Shown in pieces: positions 7,777 to 13,718 of a stretch of DNA of 13,718 bases; the stretch's first letter is position 1, and each line of letters starts with the position of its first letter. A program made the position numbers and the translations under genes. Below the pieces are notes generated by a model. It did not search any database. It was not told where the DNA came from and worked only from the letters and a program-made list of their open reading frames with translations. The stretch lies in contig JBBSDW010000091.1 of NCBI GenBank assembly GCA_038240295.1, positions 1 through 13,718 on the forward strand. Direction: 5' to 3'. This DNA is from JABDDM01 sp038240295 (lineage in GTDB: Bacteria; Bacteroidota; Ignavibacteria; Palsa-1295).

Positions 7777-8514
7777 ATGCCTAACGAAGAATTAGAAACG
7801 CCGGCTGAGAAAGACTTGCACGATCTTGGGATCTCCACACCGGGGGACATCCCGGCGGCGCGGCTTGCTCCGATCACGGTGAAGGGTTTGAACGTTGACG
7901 AGTTGCTCTTTACGCAGGGATTTGTGCATTACTGCGATATCGATAAATGTGGCGGCGGCTGCTGCCACTCGGGCGTTTATACCGATACCGCAGAGCATGC
8001 GCTTATCCTGCAGCATGTTGAGGAGATCGGCCGCTCGATGGACGAGACGCAGGACAAGGATCCCGAAACATGGTTCGATGGCGAGTGGATCGACGATACC
8101 GATTTTCCATCGGGTCGCGCCACCGGCACCGATGTTCACGCACGTGATGGTGGGATCTCTGGCTTCAAGGAAGGCTGCGTCTTTTTGGATAAGCGCCACT
8201 TCTGCTCGATCCAGGTCGCGGCCGCGAACGAAGGTTTGCATCGCTGGGCATGGAAACCGATCTATTGCATACTCTTTCCGGTGACGGTAGTCGAAGGGAC
8301 GATCACCTACGACGATTCGCATTCCGAAGATCTGAATTACTGCGGACCGCGCGGTTCCGGCACCTACGTGCACTCGGTTTATGAAGCAATGCAGGAAGAG
8401 CTGCGTTATTTTCTGGGTGATGAATTTCCGAAGTTGGAAGAATACTACCTCGCCAATCGTGACCGTTTCGATCGCGAGCGCCAACAGGCTTCGTTCGTCC
8501 AGATTCAACTTTAA
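7777..8514 (+). CDS. DUF3109-like cysteine-rich protein, function unknown
   Basis: 245 residues with eight cysteines in a pattern like the DUF3109 family: Cys53, Cys58 and the pair Cys62-Cys63 (CDIDKCGGGCC), then Cys134 (EGCVFLD), Cys143 (HFCSIQ), Cys164 (PIYCILFPV) and Cys189 (LNYCGP). The segment CSIQ...KPIYCILFPVTV is the most family-like part. Such clusters suggest binding of iron, zinc or an iron-sulphur centre, but no function is established. There is no signal peptide or membrane helix, so it should be cytosolic. It sits between fabD and fabG, 24 bases after the first and 3 before the second, so it is almost certainly co-expressed with fatty acid synthesis. Family assignment is from memory of the cysteine layout. 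Confidence 0.75.
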   Translation: MPNEELETPAEKDLHDLGISTPGDIPAARLAPITVKGLNVDELLFTQGFVHYCDIDKCGGGCCHSGVYTDTAEHALILQHVEEIGRSMDETQDKDPETWFDGEWIDDTDFPSGRATGTDVHARDGGISGFKEGCVFLDKRHFCSIQVAAANEGLHRWAWKPIYCILFPVTVVEGTITYDDSHSEDLNYCGPRGSGTYVHSVYEAMQEELRYFLGDEFPKLEEYYLANRDRFDRERQQASFVQIQL

Positions 8515-8517
8515 CTT

Positions 8518-9264
8518 ATGGCAGATAAGCAGATCGCGCTCGTAACTGGCGGCGCACGGGGGATAGGGAGGGCGATCGTCGAAGAGCTTTTTGCACAAGG
8601 CTATTCGGTGATCTTCACCTATAACTCGAATAAGGAGAAAGCCGAAACGTTTGCAAAAGAATTGACCGACCGCGCTACCGGCACGAGTGCCGAGGCAGTC
8701 AAGCTCGACGTTTCGATCCCCGCCGAAGCCACGGCCGAGCTTGAACGCATCATTGCGAGTTATGGCCAGATCGATCTTGTCGTAAATAATGCTGGCGTGA
8801 CGAAGGATGGACTGCTCATGCGGATGTCGGAAGCGGATTGGGATCTTGTTTTGGATACGAATCTCAAGGGAGTTTTCAACGTCACGAAGGCGGCGATCCG
8901 GCCGATGATGTCCCAAAAACGCGGGAAGATTATTAACATAACAAGTGTTGTGGGGCTTTCAGGAAATCCGGGACAGGCGAATTATTGCGCGTCGAAGGCC
9001 GGAGTGATCGGTTTTACGAAGTCGATCGCGAAGGAAGTTGCTTCGCGCGGCATCACCGTAAACGCGGTGGCACCGGGCTATATCGAGACCGATATGACCG
9101 GCAAACTGACCGATGCACAAAAGCAGGCGATGCTCGGCATGATCCCGCTCAAACGAGCGGGCAAGCCGGAGGACATCGCGAAAGCCGTATTTTTCCTGGC
9201 TTCATCCGGAGCTGATTATATTACCGGACAGACGATCATCGTCGATGGCGGAATGACGATGTAA
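8518..9264 (+). CDS. fabG: 3-oxoacyl-ACP reductase (FabG)
   Basis: NADPH-dependent reduction of 3-oxoacyl-ACP to 3-hydroxyacyl-ACP in each elongation round. A short-chain dehydrogenase fold is clear: cofactor motif TGGARGIGRAI (10-20), NNAG (90-93), catalytic Ser143 in INITSVVG, and YxxxK as Tyr156 and Lys160 in NYCASKAG. The segment VNAVAPGYIETDMT and the C-terminal GQTIIVDGGMTM are typical of FabG rather than other reductases. It has 248 residues, the usual length. The ATG lies three bases after the preceding stop, and acpP follows after 65 bases. Confidence 0.96.
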   Translation: MADKQIALVTGGARGIGRAIVEELFAQGYSVIFTYNSNKEKAETFAKELTDRATGTSAEAVKLDVSIPAEATAELERIIASYGQIDLVVNNAGVTKDGLLMRMSEADWDLVLDTNLKGVFNVTKAAIRPMMSQKRGKIINITSVVGLSGNPGQANYCASKAGVIGFTKSIAKEVASRGITVNAVAPGYIETDMTGKLTDAQKQAMLGMIPLKRAGKPEDIAKAVFFLASSGADYITGQTIIVDGGMTM

Positions 9265-9329
9265 CTGCTTCCGGAATAGAGATATAGAGAACTTAGTTTT
9301 CGATAACCTTCAAACACATAACACGAACG

Positions 9330-9569
9330 ATGTCAGATCCGAACGTTGAGTCAAAAGTAAAAGAGATTATTGTCAGCAAGCTTGGTGTCGAGGATTCGCA
9401 GGTCACCACCGCTGCAAGTTTCACGAACGATCTCGGCGCCGATTCGCTCGATACCGTTGAACTCGTCATGGAATTCGAAAAGGCGTTCAATCTTCAGATC
9501 CCCGACGAAGATGCGGAGAAGATCCTGACCGTCGGCGACGCTGTCACCTATATCAATTCGAAGAAGTAA
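9330..9569 (+). CDS. acpP: Acyl carrier protein
   Basis: A 79-residue acidic four-helix protein that carries growing acyl chains. The phosphopantetheine site is Ser39 in the canonical motif LGADSLDTVELVMEFE (35-50). Helix III and the C-terminus (IPDEDAEKILTVGDAVTYI) fit housekeeping ACP. It lies between fabG and fabF, the common arrangement. The spacer behind it contains two hairpins (9581-9605 and 9615-9654), which may let acpP be made in excess over fabF, as is known for this gene in other bacteria. Confidence 0.97.
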   Translation: MSDPNVESKVKEIIVSKLGVEDSQVTTAASFTNDLGADSLDTVELVMEFEKAFNLQIPDEDAEKILTVGDAVTYINSKK

Positions 9570-9580
9570 GATGTGTTTCG

Positions 9581-9605
9581 GCCTTCCCACGTTTGGTGTG
9601 AAGGC
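9581..9605 (+). promoter_or_regulatory. Hairpin 1 in the acpP-fabF spacer
   Basis: Arms GCCTTC (9581-9586) and GAAGGC (9600-9605), extended past one mismatch by CAC/GTG around a 5-base loop. It starts 11 bases after the acpP stop and has no T-run after it, so it may protect the acpP 3' end rather than terminate transcription. Confidence 0.45.
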
Positions 9606-9614
9606 AAAGCCGCG

Positions 9615-9654
9615 ATCACCGCTATGCAAGGAAAATTTCCTCATGTGCGGTGAT
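9615..9654 (+). promoter_or_regulatory. Hairpin 2 in the acpP-fabF spacer
   Basis: Perfect 8-base outer arms ATCACCGC (9615-9622) and GCGGTGAT (9647-9654) enclose an inner pairing ATG/CAT and AGGAA/TTCCT. A competing pairing ATGCAAG (9624-9630) with CTTGCAT (9662-9668) would open the inner part. The following bases are T-rich but mixed (TCGTTTGCTTGCATTT). Terminator, attenuator and processing site are all possible. Confidence 0.5.
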
Positions 9655-9711
9655 TCGTTTGCTTGCATTTGAATGACGATCGACCCTAAGCGCACGAAGA
9701 CCACTTCGCAC

Positions 9712-10965
9712 ATGGCCAAATACGCACGACGAGTTGTAGTTACCGGAATGGGAGCCCTGACTCCGATCGGAAACGACCTGGAGAGTTACTGGGAAGGACT
9801 CCGCACAGGCCGACAGGGAGGCGCGATGATCACGCGTTTCGATGCGACGGACTACGACACAAAATTTGCCTGCGAAGTCAAGAACTTCAATGTGCTCGAT
9901 TTCGTCGATCGCAAACTTTCGAACCGCATGGATCTCTTCACGCAGTTCGGAGTCTCAGCGACGGACATGGCGCTGAAAGATTCTGGACTTGCGCTGGATC
10001 AGGAAGATAAAAACCGCATCGGAGTCATCTTTGGCTCCGGCATCGGCGGCATGTGGACCTACCAGAAGCAACAAGAGACACTGTACGAAACCGGCGGACC
10101 TCACAGGATCTCGCCGTTCTTCGTGCCGATGCTGATCTCGGATATCTGTGCCGGTTATATCTCGATGCGTCACGGACTGAAAGGCCCGAACTACGCTACG
10201 ACCTCTGCCTGCGCGACAAGCAATCATGCGATCTCGGATGCCATGATGATCATCCAGCGTGGCATTGCCGATGTGATGGTTGCAGGCGGTGCGGAGGGTG
10301 TGATCTGTCCGATGGGGGTCGGAGGGTTCAACGCTATGCGTGCACTCTCGACGCGCAACGACGATCCAGGCGGAGCAAGCCGGCCGTTCGATCTTACGCG
10401 CGATGGATTCGTCATGGGCGAAGGAAGTGGATCGCTGATCCTCGAAGAGTTGAATCATGCGCTTTCGCGTGGTGCAAGAATTTACGCAGAACTTGGCGGA
10501 TTTGGCGCCACTGCCGATGCGCATCATATCACGCAGCCTGCACCTGGCGGAGAAGGCGCTATCCGATCCATGCGGATGGGGATGGAGGATGCTGAAGTGA
10601 CCATCGCGGATATTAACTATGTGAATGTGCATGGTACTTCAACGCCGCAAGGAGACATCAGTGAGACTGATGCGCTCAAAGGCGCGTTCGGTGAATATGC
10701 GTACAAGATCGCGATCAGTTCAACCAAGTCAATGACCGGGCATTTGCTGGGCGCCGCCGGTGCCATCGAAGCGATCGCAACCGTGCTTGCGATCCATCAT
10801 CAAACAGCTCCGCCCACGATCAACTATGTCACTCCCGATCCGGAGTGTGATCTCGATTTTGTACCGAACGTTGCACGCCCAATGCGCATCGATGCCGCAA
10901 TGAGCAATGGCTTTGGCTTCGGCGGACACAACGCCACGCTCATCTTTAAGCGTTTTGATGCATAA
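9712..10965 (+). CDS. fabF: 3-oxoacyl-ACP synthase II (FabF)
   Basis: Elongating condensing enzyme that adds two carbons from malonyl-ACP to acyl-ACP. The Cys-His-His triad is present: Cys167 in TTSACATSNHAI, His307 in VNVHGTSTPQGD and His344 in STKSMTGHLLGAAG. The N-terminus RRVVVTGMGALTPIGND and the late SNGFGFGGHNATLIF are family hallmarks. From the ATG at 9712 it has 417 residues, close to the usual 410-415. An in-frame ATG at 9673 would add 13 residues with no family support. It lies after acpP behind a structured 142-base spacer and before rnc. Together with fabH, fabD and fabG it gives most of a chain-elongation set; a dehydratase and an enoyl reductase are not in this window. Confidence 0.96.
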   Translation: MAKYARRVVVTGMGALTPIGNDLESYWEGLRTGRQGGAMITRFDATDYDTKFACEVKNFNVLDFVDRKLSNRMDLFTQFGVSATDMALKDSGLALDQEDKNRIGVIFGSGIGGMWTYQKQQETLYETGGPHRISPFFVPMLISDICAGYISMRHGLKGPNYATTSACATSNHAISDAMMIIQRGIADVMVAGGAEGVICPMGVGGFNAMRALSTRNDDPGGASRPFDLTRDGFVMGEGSGSLILEELNHALSRGARIYAELGGFGATADAHHITQPAPGGEGAIRSMRMGMEDAEVTIADINYVNVHGTSTPQGDISETDALKGAFGEYAYKIAISSTKSMTGHLLGAAGAIEAIATVLAIHHQTAPPTINYVTPDPECDLDFVPNVARPMRIDAAMSNGFGFGGHNATLIFKRFDA

Positions 10966-10972
10966 GCTCCAT

Positions 10973-11048
10973 GCAGGTTAGCCTAACGCATAGAACCCTA
11001 TTTCATAAGAAGGGAGCTCGCTACGTTCGAGCGTAAACGGAAACCTGC
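10973..11048 (+). promoter_or_regulatory. Possible structured leader in front of rnc
   Basis: Arms GCAGGTT (10973-10979) and AACCTGC (11042-11048) enclose a 62-base region that contains a second pairing GCTCG/CGAGC around 11014-11030. The outer stem ends 13 bases before the rnc ATG. In E. coli RNase III controls its own mRNA by cutting a leader stem; a similar role here is inference only. Confidence 0.3.
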
Positions 11049-11061
11049 GAATAAACTCGAG

Positions 11062-11970
11062 ATGAGCGCGGATAAGAAGAAGGGTCTTCTCGCACGACTT
11101 CGCACACGCGTCGATCATTATCTCGAAGTCGGTCAGGAACGCCGCGACCGAATGGAAGAACGGTTGCGCGCCCGCAGGCACATCACCGAAGCCCCCGTTG
11201 ATGCAGTCGAAGCACCGCTCGAAACACTTCCGGGTGCCGCACGTCCATCGCTTTCGGCGCAGGATTTCGAAGAACTCGAGCGGCTCATCACGTATACGAT
11301 CAAGCACCGCGCCTATTTTTTGCAGGCCGTCACGCATCGTTCGTATTTGCAATTCGCGCAAAATTCGACGCTGCAGTCGAACGAGCGTCTGGAGTTCCTG
11401 GGCGACTCGATCCTCAATCTCGTTGTAGCCGAATATCTTTATCGCGAATTCAATAATTTGCCCGAAGGCGATTTGACAAAACTTCGCTCACGATTGGTAA
11501 GCGGCGCCGCGCTCGTGCAGCACGCGATGAATATCAATCTCGAACAATTCCTGTTGCTCTCGACCTCGGCCGAGAATGCACTCAAACGCGGCTCCGCAAC
11601 ATTGCTCGCCGATTCCTACGAAGCGCTCATCGCTGCGATCTATCTCGATGGCGGGATGGATTCCGCTCGCGATTTCATCTATCGCCACATCATCACGCAT
11701 ACGAGGCGCGATGAGTTAATGCTCTCGGACACGAATTACAAGTCGATGCTTTTGGAATTCGTCCAGGCGAAAAAACTTCAGTCGCCAAGATACGTGCTCG
11801 TTCGCGAAGAAGGCCCCAACCACGATCGCACGTTCAACGTAGAGGTCCTCGTAAACAACCAAAGCTCCGGCGCAGGCTCCGGCCGCAGCAAAAAAGAAGC
11901 AGAACAAAACGCGGCGAAAGAAGCCCTCGAGAAACTGGGGGTGTTACCGGTTCCGGCCGTGACAGAGTAA
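11062..11970 (+). CDS. rnc: Ribonuclease III
   Basis: Cuts double-stranded RNA in rRNA maturation and mRNA turnover. The signature NERLEFLGDSIL (107-118) carries Glu108, Glu111 and Asp115; the second acidic pair is Asp184 and Glu187 in ADSYEALIAAIYLDGG. The double-stranded RNA-binding domain occupies about 225-292, ending GRSKKEAEQNAAKEALEKL. The protein has 302 residues against about 225 in E. coli; the excess is a charged, Arg/Glu-rich N-terminal extension of roughly 65 residues before the catalytic domain. The ATG at 11062 is the first start in a long open frame; a shorter start is possible but none stands out. Its position after fabF is common in many phyla. Confidence 0.96.
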   Translation: MSADKKKGLLARLRTRVDHYLEVGQERRDRMEERLRARRHITEAPVDAVEAPLETLPGAARPSLSAQDFEELERLITYTIKHRAYFLQAVTHRSYLQFAQNSTLQSNERLEFLGDSILNLVVAEYLYREFNNLPEGDLTKLRSRLVSGAALVQHAMNINLEQFLLLSTSAENALKRGSATLLADSYEALIAAIYLDGGMDSARDFIYRHIITHTRRDELMLSDTNYKSMLLEFVQAKKLQSPRYVLVREEGPNHDRTFNVEVLVNNQSSGAGSGRSKKEAEQNAAKEALEKLGVLPVPAVTE

Positions 11971-12093
11971 TCGCGACGTTGCCTTAACGTGGTCGATTCG
12001 GTTGTGGAATGCTCGTTCTGAGCTGATAAAAGGGAACGCCGTTAGCCTCTGCACGTTTTAATCCTTTGAATTGAACGCGATCCAACTGTAATC

Positions 12094-12990
12094 ATGGCTC
12101 CGATCACAGCATCACAGACTCTTGAGGACTATCTTAAAAACGGAAAAACGAGATTGGGACCGAATCTCAACCAGTGGCCGCGAATTGCTGGATGGTGGGA
12201 AAACATTTATCACTTATTCAGAGGGCTTGCGAGTGTTGGCTACAATGGTGCCGGTTCTGGTGAATATGCGCGAAAGCATAATCCCGCTGCGAACTGGATG
12301 GGAACGGGGACGAATCAGATCCCCACATCTACGAACCAGCCAGTCACTGCTTTCCCAACCGATTATTCAAGGCTCCCGACGGTCGCATTCGTCGTGCCGA
12401 ATCTGATCGACGATATGCACAATGGGACGATCCCCGATGGAGACAACTGGATTGAAAACAATATCACACCCTATCTCAACTGGGCAAAGACCCATAATAG
12501 TCTTTTGATCCTCACGTGGGACGAGGACGAAACCACGACCGGAGGGAGGATCGTAACCGTCTTTGCAGGACAAAGCGTCAAGCCGGGGAAATATTCCGAA
12601 ACGCTCAATCATTATTCGGTACTGAGAACGATGGAAGATATCTATGGCTTGCGCCACGCCTGTAATGCAGCGACGGCAACGGCGATCTCCGATGTTTGGA
12701 CTGCCGCAGGAGTCGCGGTCTATGCTGAAAAAATTATGAGCGGACTGTCAAGCTTTCCAAATCCGGCAGCTCATTCAACCGAACTTTTGTTTACGCTTGA
12801 ACGAGGGGATGTTGTGGAGGTGGGAGTATTTAACGTACTCGGAGAGTCTGTCCGAATGCTAAAGAACGAACGCCTTGATGCCGGAGAGCATCGCATAAGG
12901 TTCGATCGCGATCAACTGCCAAGCGGCGTTTATATCGCCCAAATTTGAAATTCCACTGAGCGACACTCGGTGAGAATCGTCTTGAAATAA
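12094..12990 (+). pseudogene. Decayed T9SS-exported phosphoesterase (acid phosphatase/phospholipase C-like)
   Basis: An open frame of 284 residues runs from the ATG at 12094 to a TGA at 12946-12948. The middle matches the PF04185 phosphoesterase family: VGYNGAGSGEYARKHNPAAN, PTVAFVVPNLIDDMHNGTI, LLILTWDEDE, YSVLRTMEDIYGL. The signal peptide and first catalytic part are missing; the 123 bases behind rnc hold no trace of them apart from a possible GSDHSITDS in another frame at 12096-12122. Between about 12175 and 12230 the family sequence (GRELLDGGKTFITYSEGL) is in the +1 frame: an extra base near 12175 and a lost C near 12230 explain this. The C-terminus is a T9SS sorting domain interrupted by the TGA; in the same frame it continues to VRIVLK and a TAA at 12988-12990. 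The working ancestor would have been a secreted or surface phosphatase. Function today is unlikely. Confidence 0.75.
12748..12990 (+). other. T9SS C-terminal sorting domain with internal stop
   Basis: The segment starts near SSFPNPAAHS and shows the usual order: beta strand LLFTLERGDVVEVGVFNVLG, then VRMLKNERLDAGEHRIRF, then LPSGVYIAQI. After the TGA at 12946-12948 the same frame gives NSTERHSVRIVLK and a TAA, which is the normal end of such domains. This domain marks cargo for export across the outer membrane by the type IX system of Bacteroidota and relatives. Confidence 0.82.
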
Positions 12991-13007
12991 GAGCCACCTT
13001 TTCCCAA

Positions 13008-13042
13008 CACTCAGAACTAAGCACTAAGCACTCTCGACTCCC
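13008..13042. repeat. Degenerate heptameric tandem repeat
   Basis: Five consecutive 7-base units: CACTCAG, AACTAAG, CACTAAG, CACTCTC, GACTCCC. All share ACT at positions 2-4, and units 2 and 3 differ by one base. The array fills much of the 107-base spacer between the phosphoesterase remnant and the next gene. Confidence 0.6.
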
Positions 13043-13097
13043 ACCGCACTCTACCCGTGCGACTTCGGTTTACAACGTGGCTCAAGAAAGCGATGCT

Positions 13098-13313
13098 ATG
13101 TTCAAATTCGAGTTCTTCGTAGTTTTTTTTACGTTTTTGTTTTTGTACTGGAAGCTGGTCCGTCCATTTATGCGCGGGATGCGTGGCGTTACGCGGCCGC
13201 GACAGTCGCCGAACGTGCCGCCAGCGCAGCCTTTTGTGCCACATCCCGAAGCGCGCGCACCGCGTATTGATCGGACAAAAGTTGAAGACGCAGATTTTCG
13301 AGATATCAGTTAA
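13098..13313 (+). CDS. Small single-helix membrane protein, unknown function
   Basis: 71 residues from the ATG at 13098; an in-frame GTG at 13077 would add seven polar residues. The N-terminus FEFFVVFFTFLFLYW is one very aromatic membrane helix, followed by basic residues (KLVRPFMRGMRG) that should stay on the cytosolic side, then a Pro-rich tail. The shape recalls small Bacteroidota membrane proteins such as DUF4834, but I cannot confirm the family. It ends 20 bases before the Ppx/GppA gene and may share its transcript. Confidence 0.6.
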   Translation: MFKFEFFVVFFTFLFLYWKLVRPFMRGMRGVTRPRQSPNVPPAQPFVPHPEARAPRIDRTKVEDADFRDIS

Positions 13314-13333
13314 CGCTCCCAATCTTAAGATTC

Positions 13334-13718
13334 ATGCGCATCGCTGCGATCGATCTCGGCACGAATTCCTTCCATCTTGTGATCGCCGACACTCGTCCCG
13401 ATGGGACGTTTCGCGTCATAGAATCTGAAAAGGAAATGGTTCGCCTGGGCGAGACCGGCCGCGATATGAAATCGCTCGCGCCGCAGGCAATGGATCGCGG
13501 CATCGAGGCGCTTCGGAGGTTCAAGGCGATCATTGCGTCTCGCAAAGCACTCGTTGTTAAAGCAGTCGCAACGAGCGCTGTTCGTGAGGCGGAGAATCGT
13601 GATCTCTTTATTCGTCGTGCGCGCTCCGAAGCCGGGATCGAGATCGAAGTCATTTCCGGATACGAGGAAGGCCGCCTCATCTATCTCGGCGCTCTGCAGG
13701 CGCTGCCGCATTTTAATA
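13334..13718 (+). CDS. Ppx/GppA phosphatase family protein, 5' part only
   Basis: 128 codons are visible before the window ends, with no stop. The N-terminus MRIAAIDLGTNSFHLVIADT is the phosphate-binding loop of the ASKHA fold found in exopolyphosphatase and pppGpp phosphatase. The second conserved block VATSAVREAENRDLFIRRA and the third IEVISGYEEGRLIYLGAL follow at normal spacing. The family splits phosphate from polyphosphate or from the alarmone pppGpp; which substrate applies cannot be told from this part. The full protein would normally be 300-500 residues. The start ATG at 13334 is firm because the motif begins at residue 3. Confidence 0.92.
   Translation, partial: MRIAAIDLGTNSFHLVIADTRPDGTFRVIESEKEMVRLGETGRDMKSLAPQAMDRGIEALRRFKAIIASRKALVVKAVATSAVREAENRDLFIRRARSEAGIEIEVISGYEEGRLIYLGALQALPHFN

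Noticed and set aside
7792..8916. 374-codon open frame on the - strand
   Set aside because: It lies antisense across the DUF3109-like gene and fabG, both of which have clear family motifs. The translation shows no domain and is explained by codon bias of the + strand genes.
9955..10632. 225-codon - strand frame and a 180-codon alternative + frame inside fabF
   Set aside because: Both are shadows of fabF; composition (Arg, Cys, His rich) is typical of out-of-frame translation.
11976..11990. Terminator after rnc (ACGTT/AACGT hairpin)
   Set aside because: Only five pairs and no T-run; too weak to call.
1..13718. tRNA, rRNA, CRISPR array, transposase or integrase
   Set aside because: Looked for on both strands; no CCA-ended cloverleaf, spaced direct repeats, DDE or recombinase motifs were seen.

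Overview
The window looks like a chromosomal segment of a Gram-negative member of the Bacteroidota/Chlorobiota (FCB) lineage, possibly of the Ignavibacteria/Kapabacteria type. Three things point there: a type IX secretion (T9SS) C-terminal sorting domain on one product, start codons with no Shine-Dalgarno sequence in front of them, and the gene order rpmF-plsX-fabH-fabD-fabG-acpP-fabF-rnc. The lineage is inferred from protein features only. All supported genes are on the + strand.

Region 1 (1-3711) is a cell-envelope and regulatory block. It holds an ECF-type sigma factor and, 24 bases downstream, a 456-residue protein with a cytosolic anti-sigma-like N-terminus, one transmembrane helix, a long low-complexity linker and a beta-rich C-terminal domain that looks like an outer-membrane barrel. 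This matches the layout of the dual membrane-spanning anti-sigma factors described in Bacteroides. A lipoprotein follows, then a small secreted or outer-membrane protein whose reading frame is broken by one extra G in a G5 run.

Region 2 (3712-11970) is a conserved housekeeping block for lipid synthesis. It runs yceD/DUF177, rpmF (L32), plsX, fabH, fabD, a cysteine-rich DUF3109-like protein, fabG, acpP, fabF, rnc. Together these initiate and elongate acyl chains on ACP (FabD loads malonate, FabH starts, FabF elongates, FabG reduces) and pass acyl groups towards phospholipid through PlsX. Genes from plsX to fabG are tightly packed (2-base gap, 1-base overlap, 24-base gap, 3-base gap). The spacers rpmF-plsX, acpP-fabF and fabF-rnc each contain inverted repeats. 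The DUF3109-like gene is the unexpected member.

Region 3 (11971-13718) is less conserved. A T9SS-targeted phosphoesterase (PF04185-like) is decayed: its N-terminus is missing, two compensating frameshifts can be read, and a TGA interrupts the sorting domain, while the canonical sorting-domain ending is still legible after the stop. A degenerate heptameric tandem repeat, a small one-helix membrane protein and the 5' part of a Ppx/GppA phosphatase gene (cut by the window end) follow.

No tRNA, rRNA, CRISPR array, insertion sequence or integrase was seen. No stretch longer than 300 bases lacks a gene.
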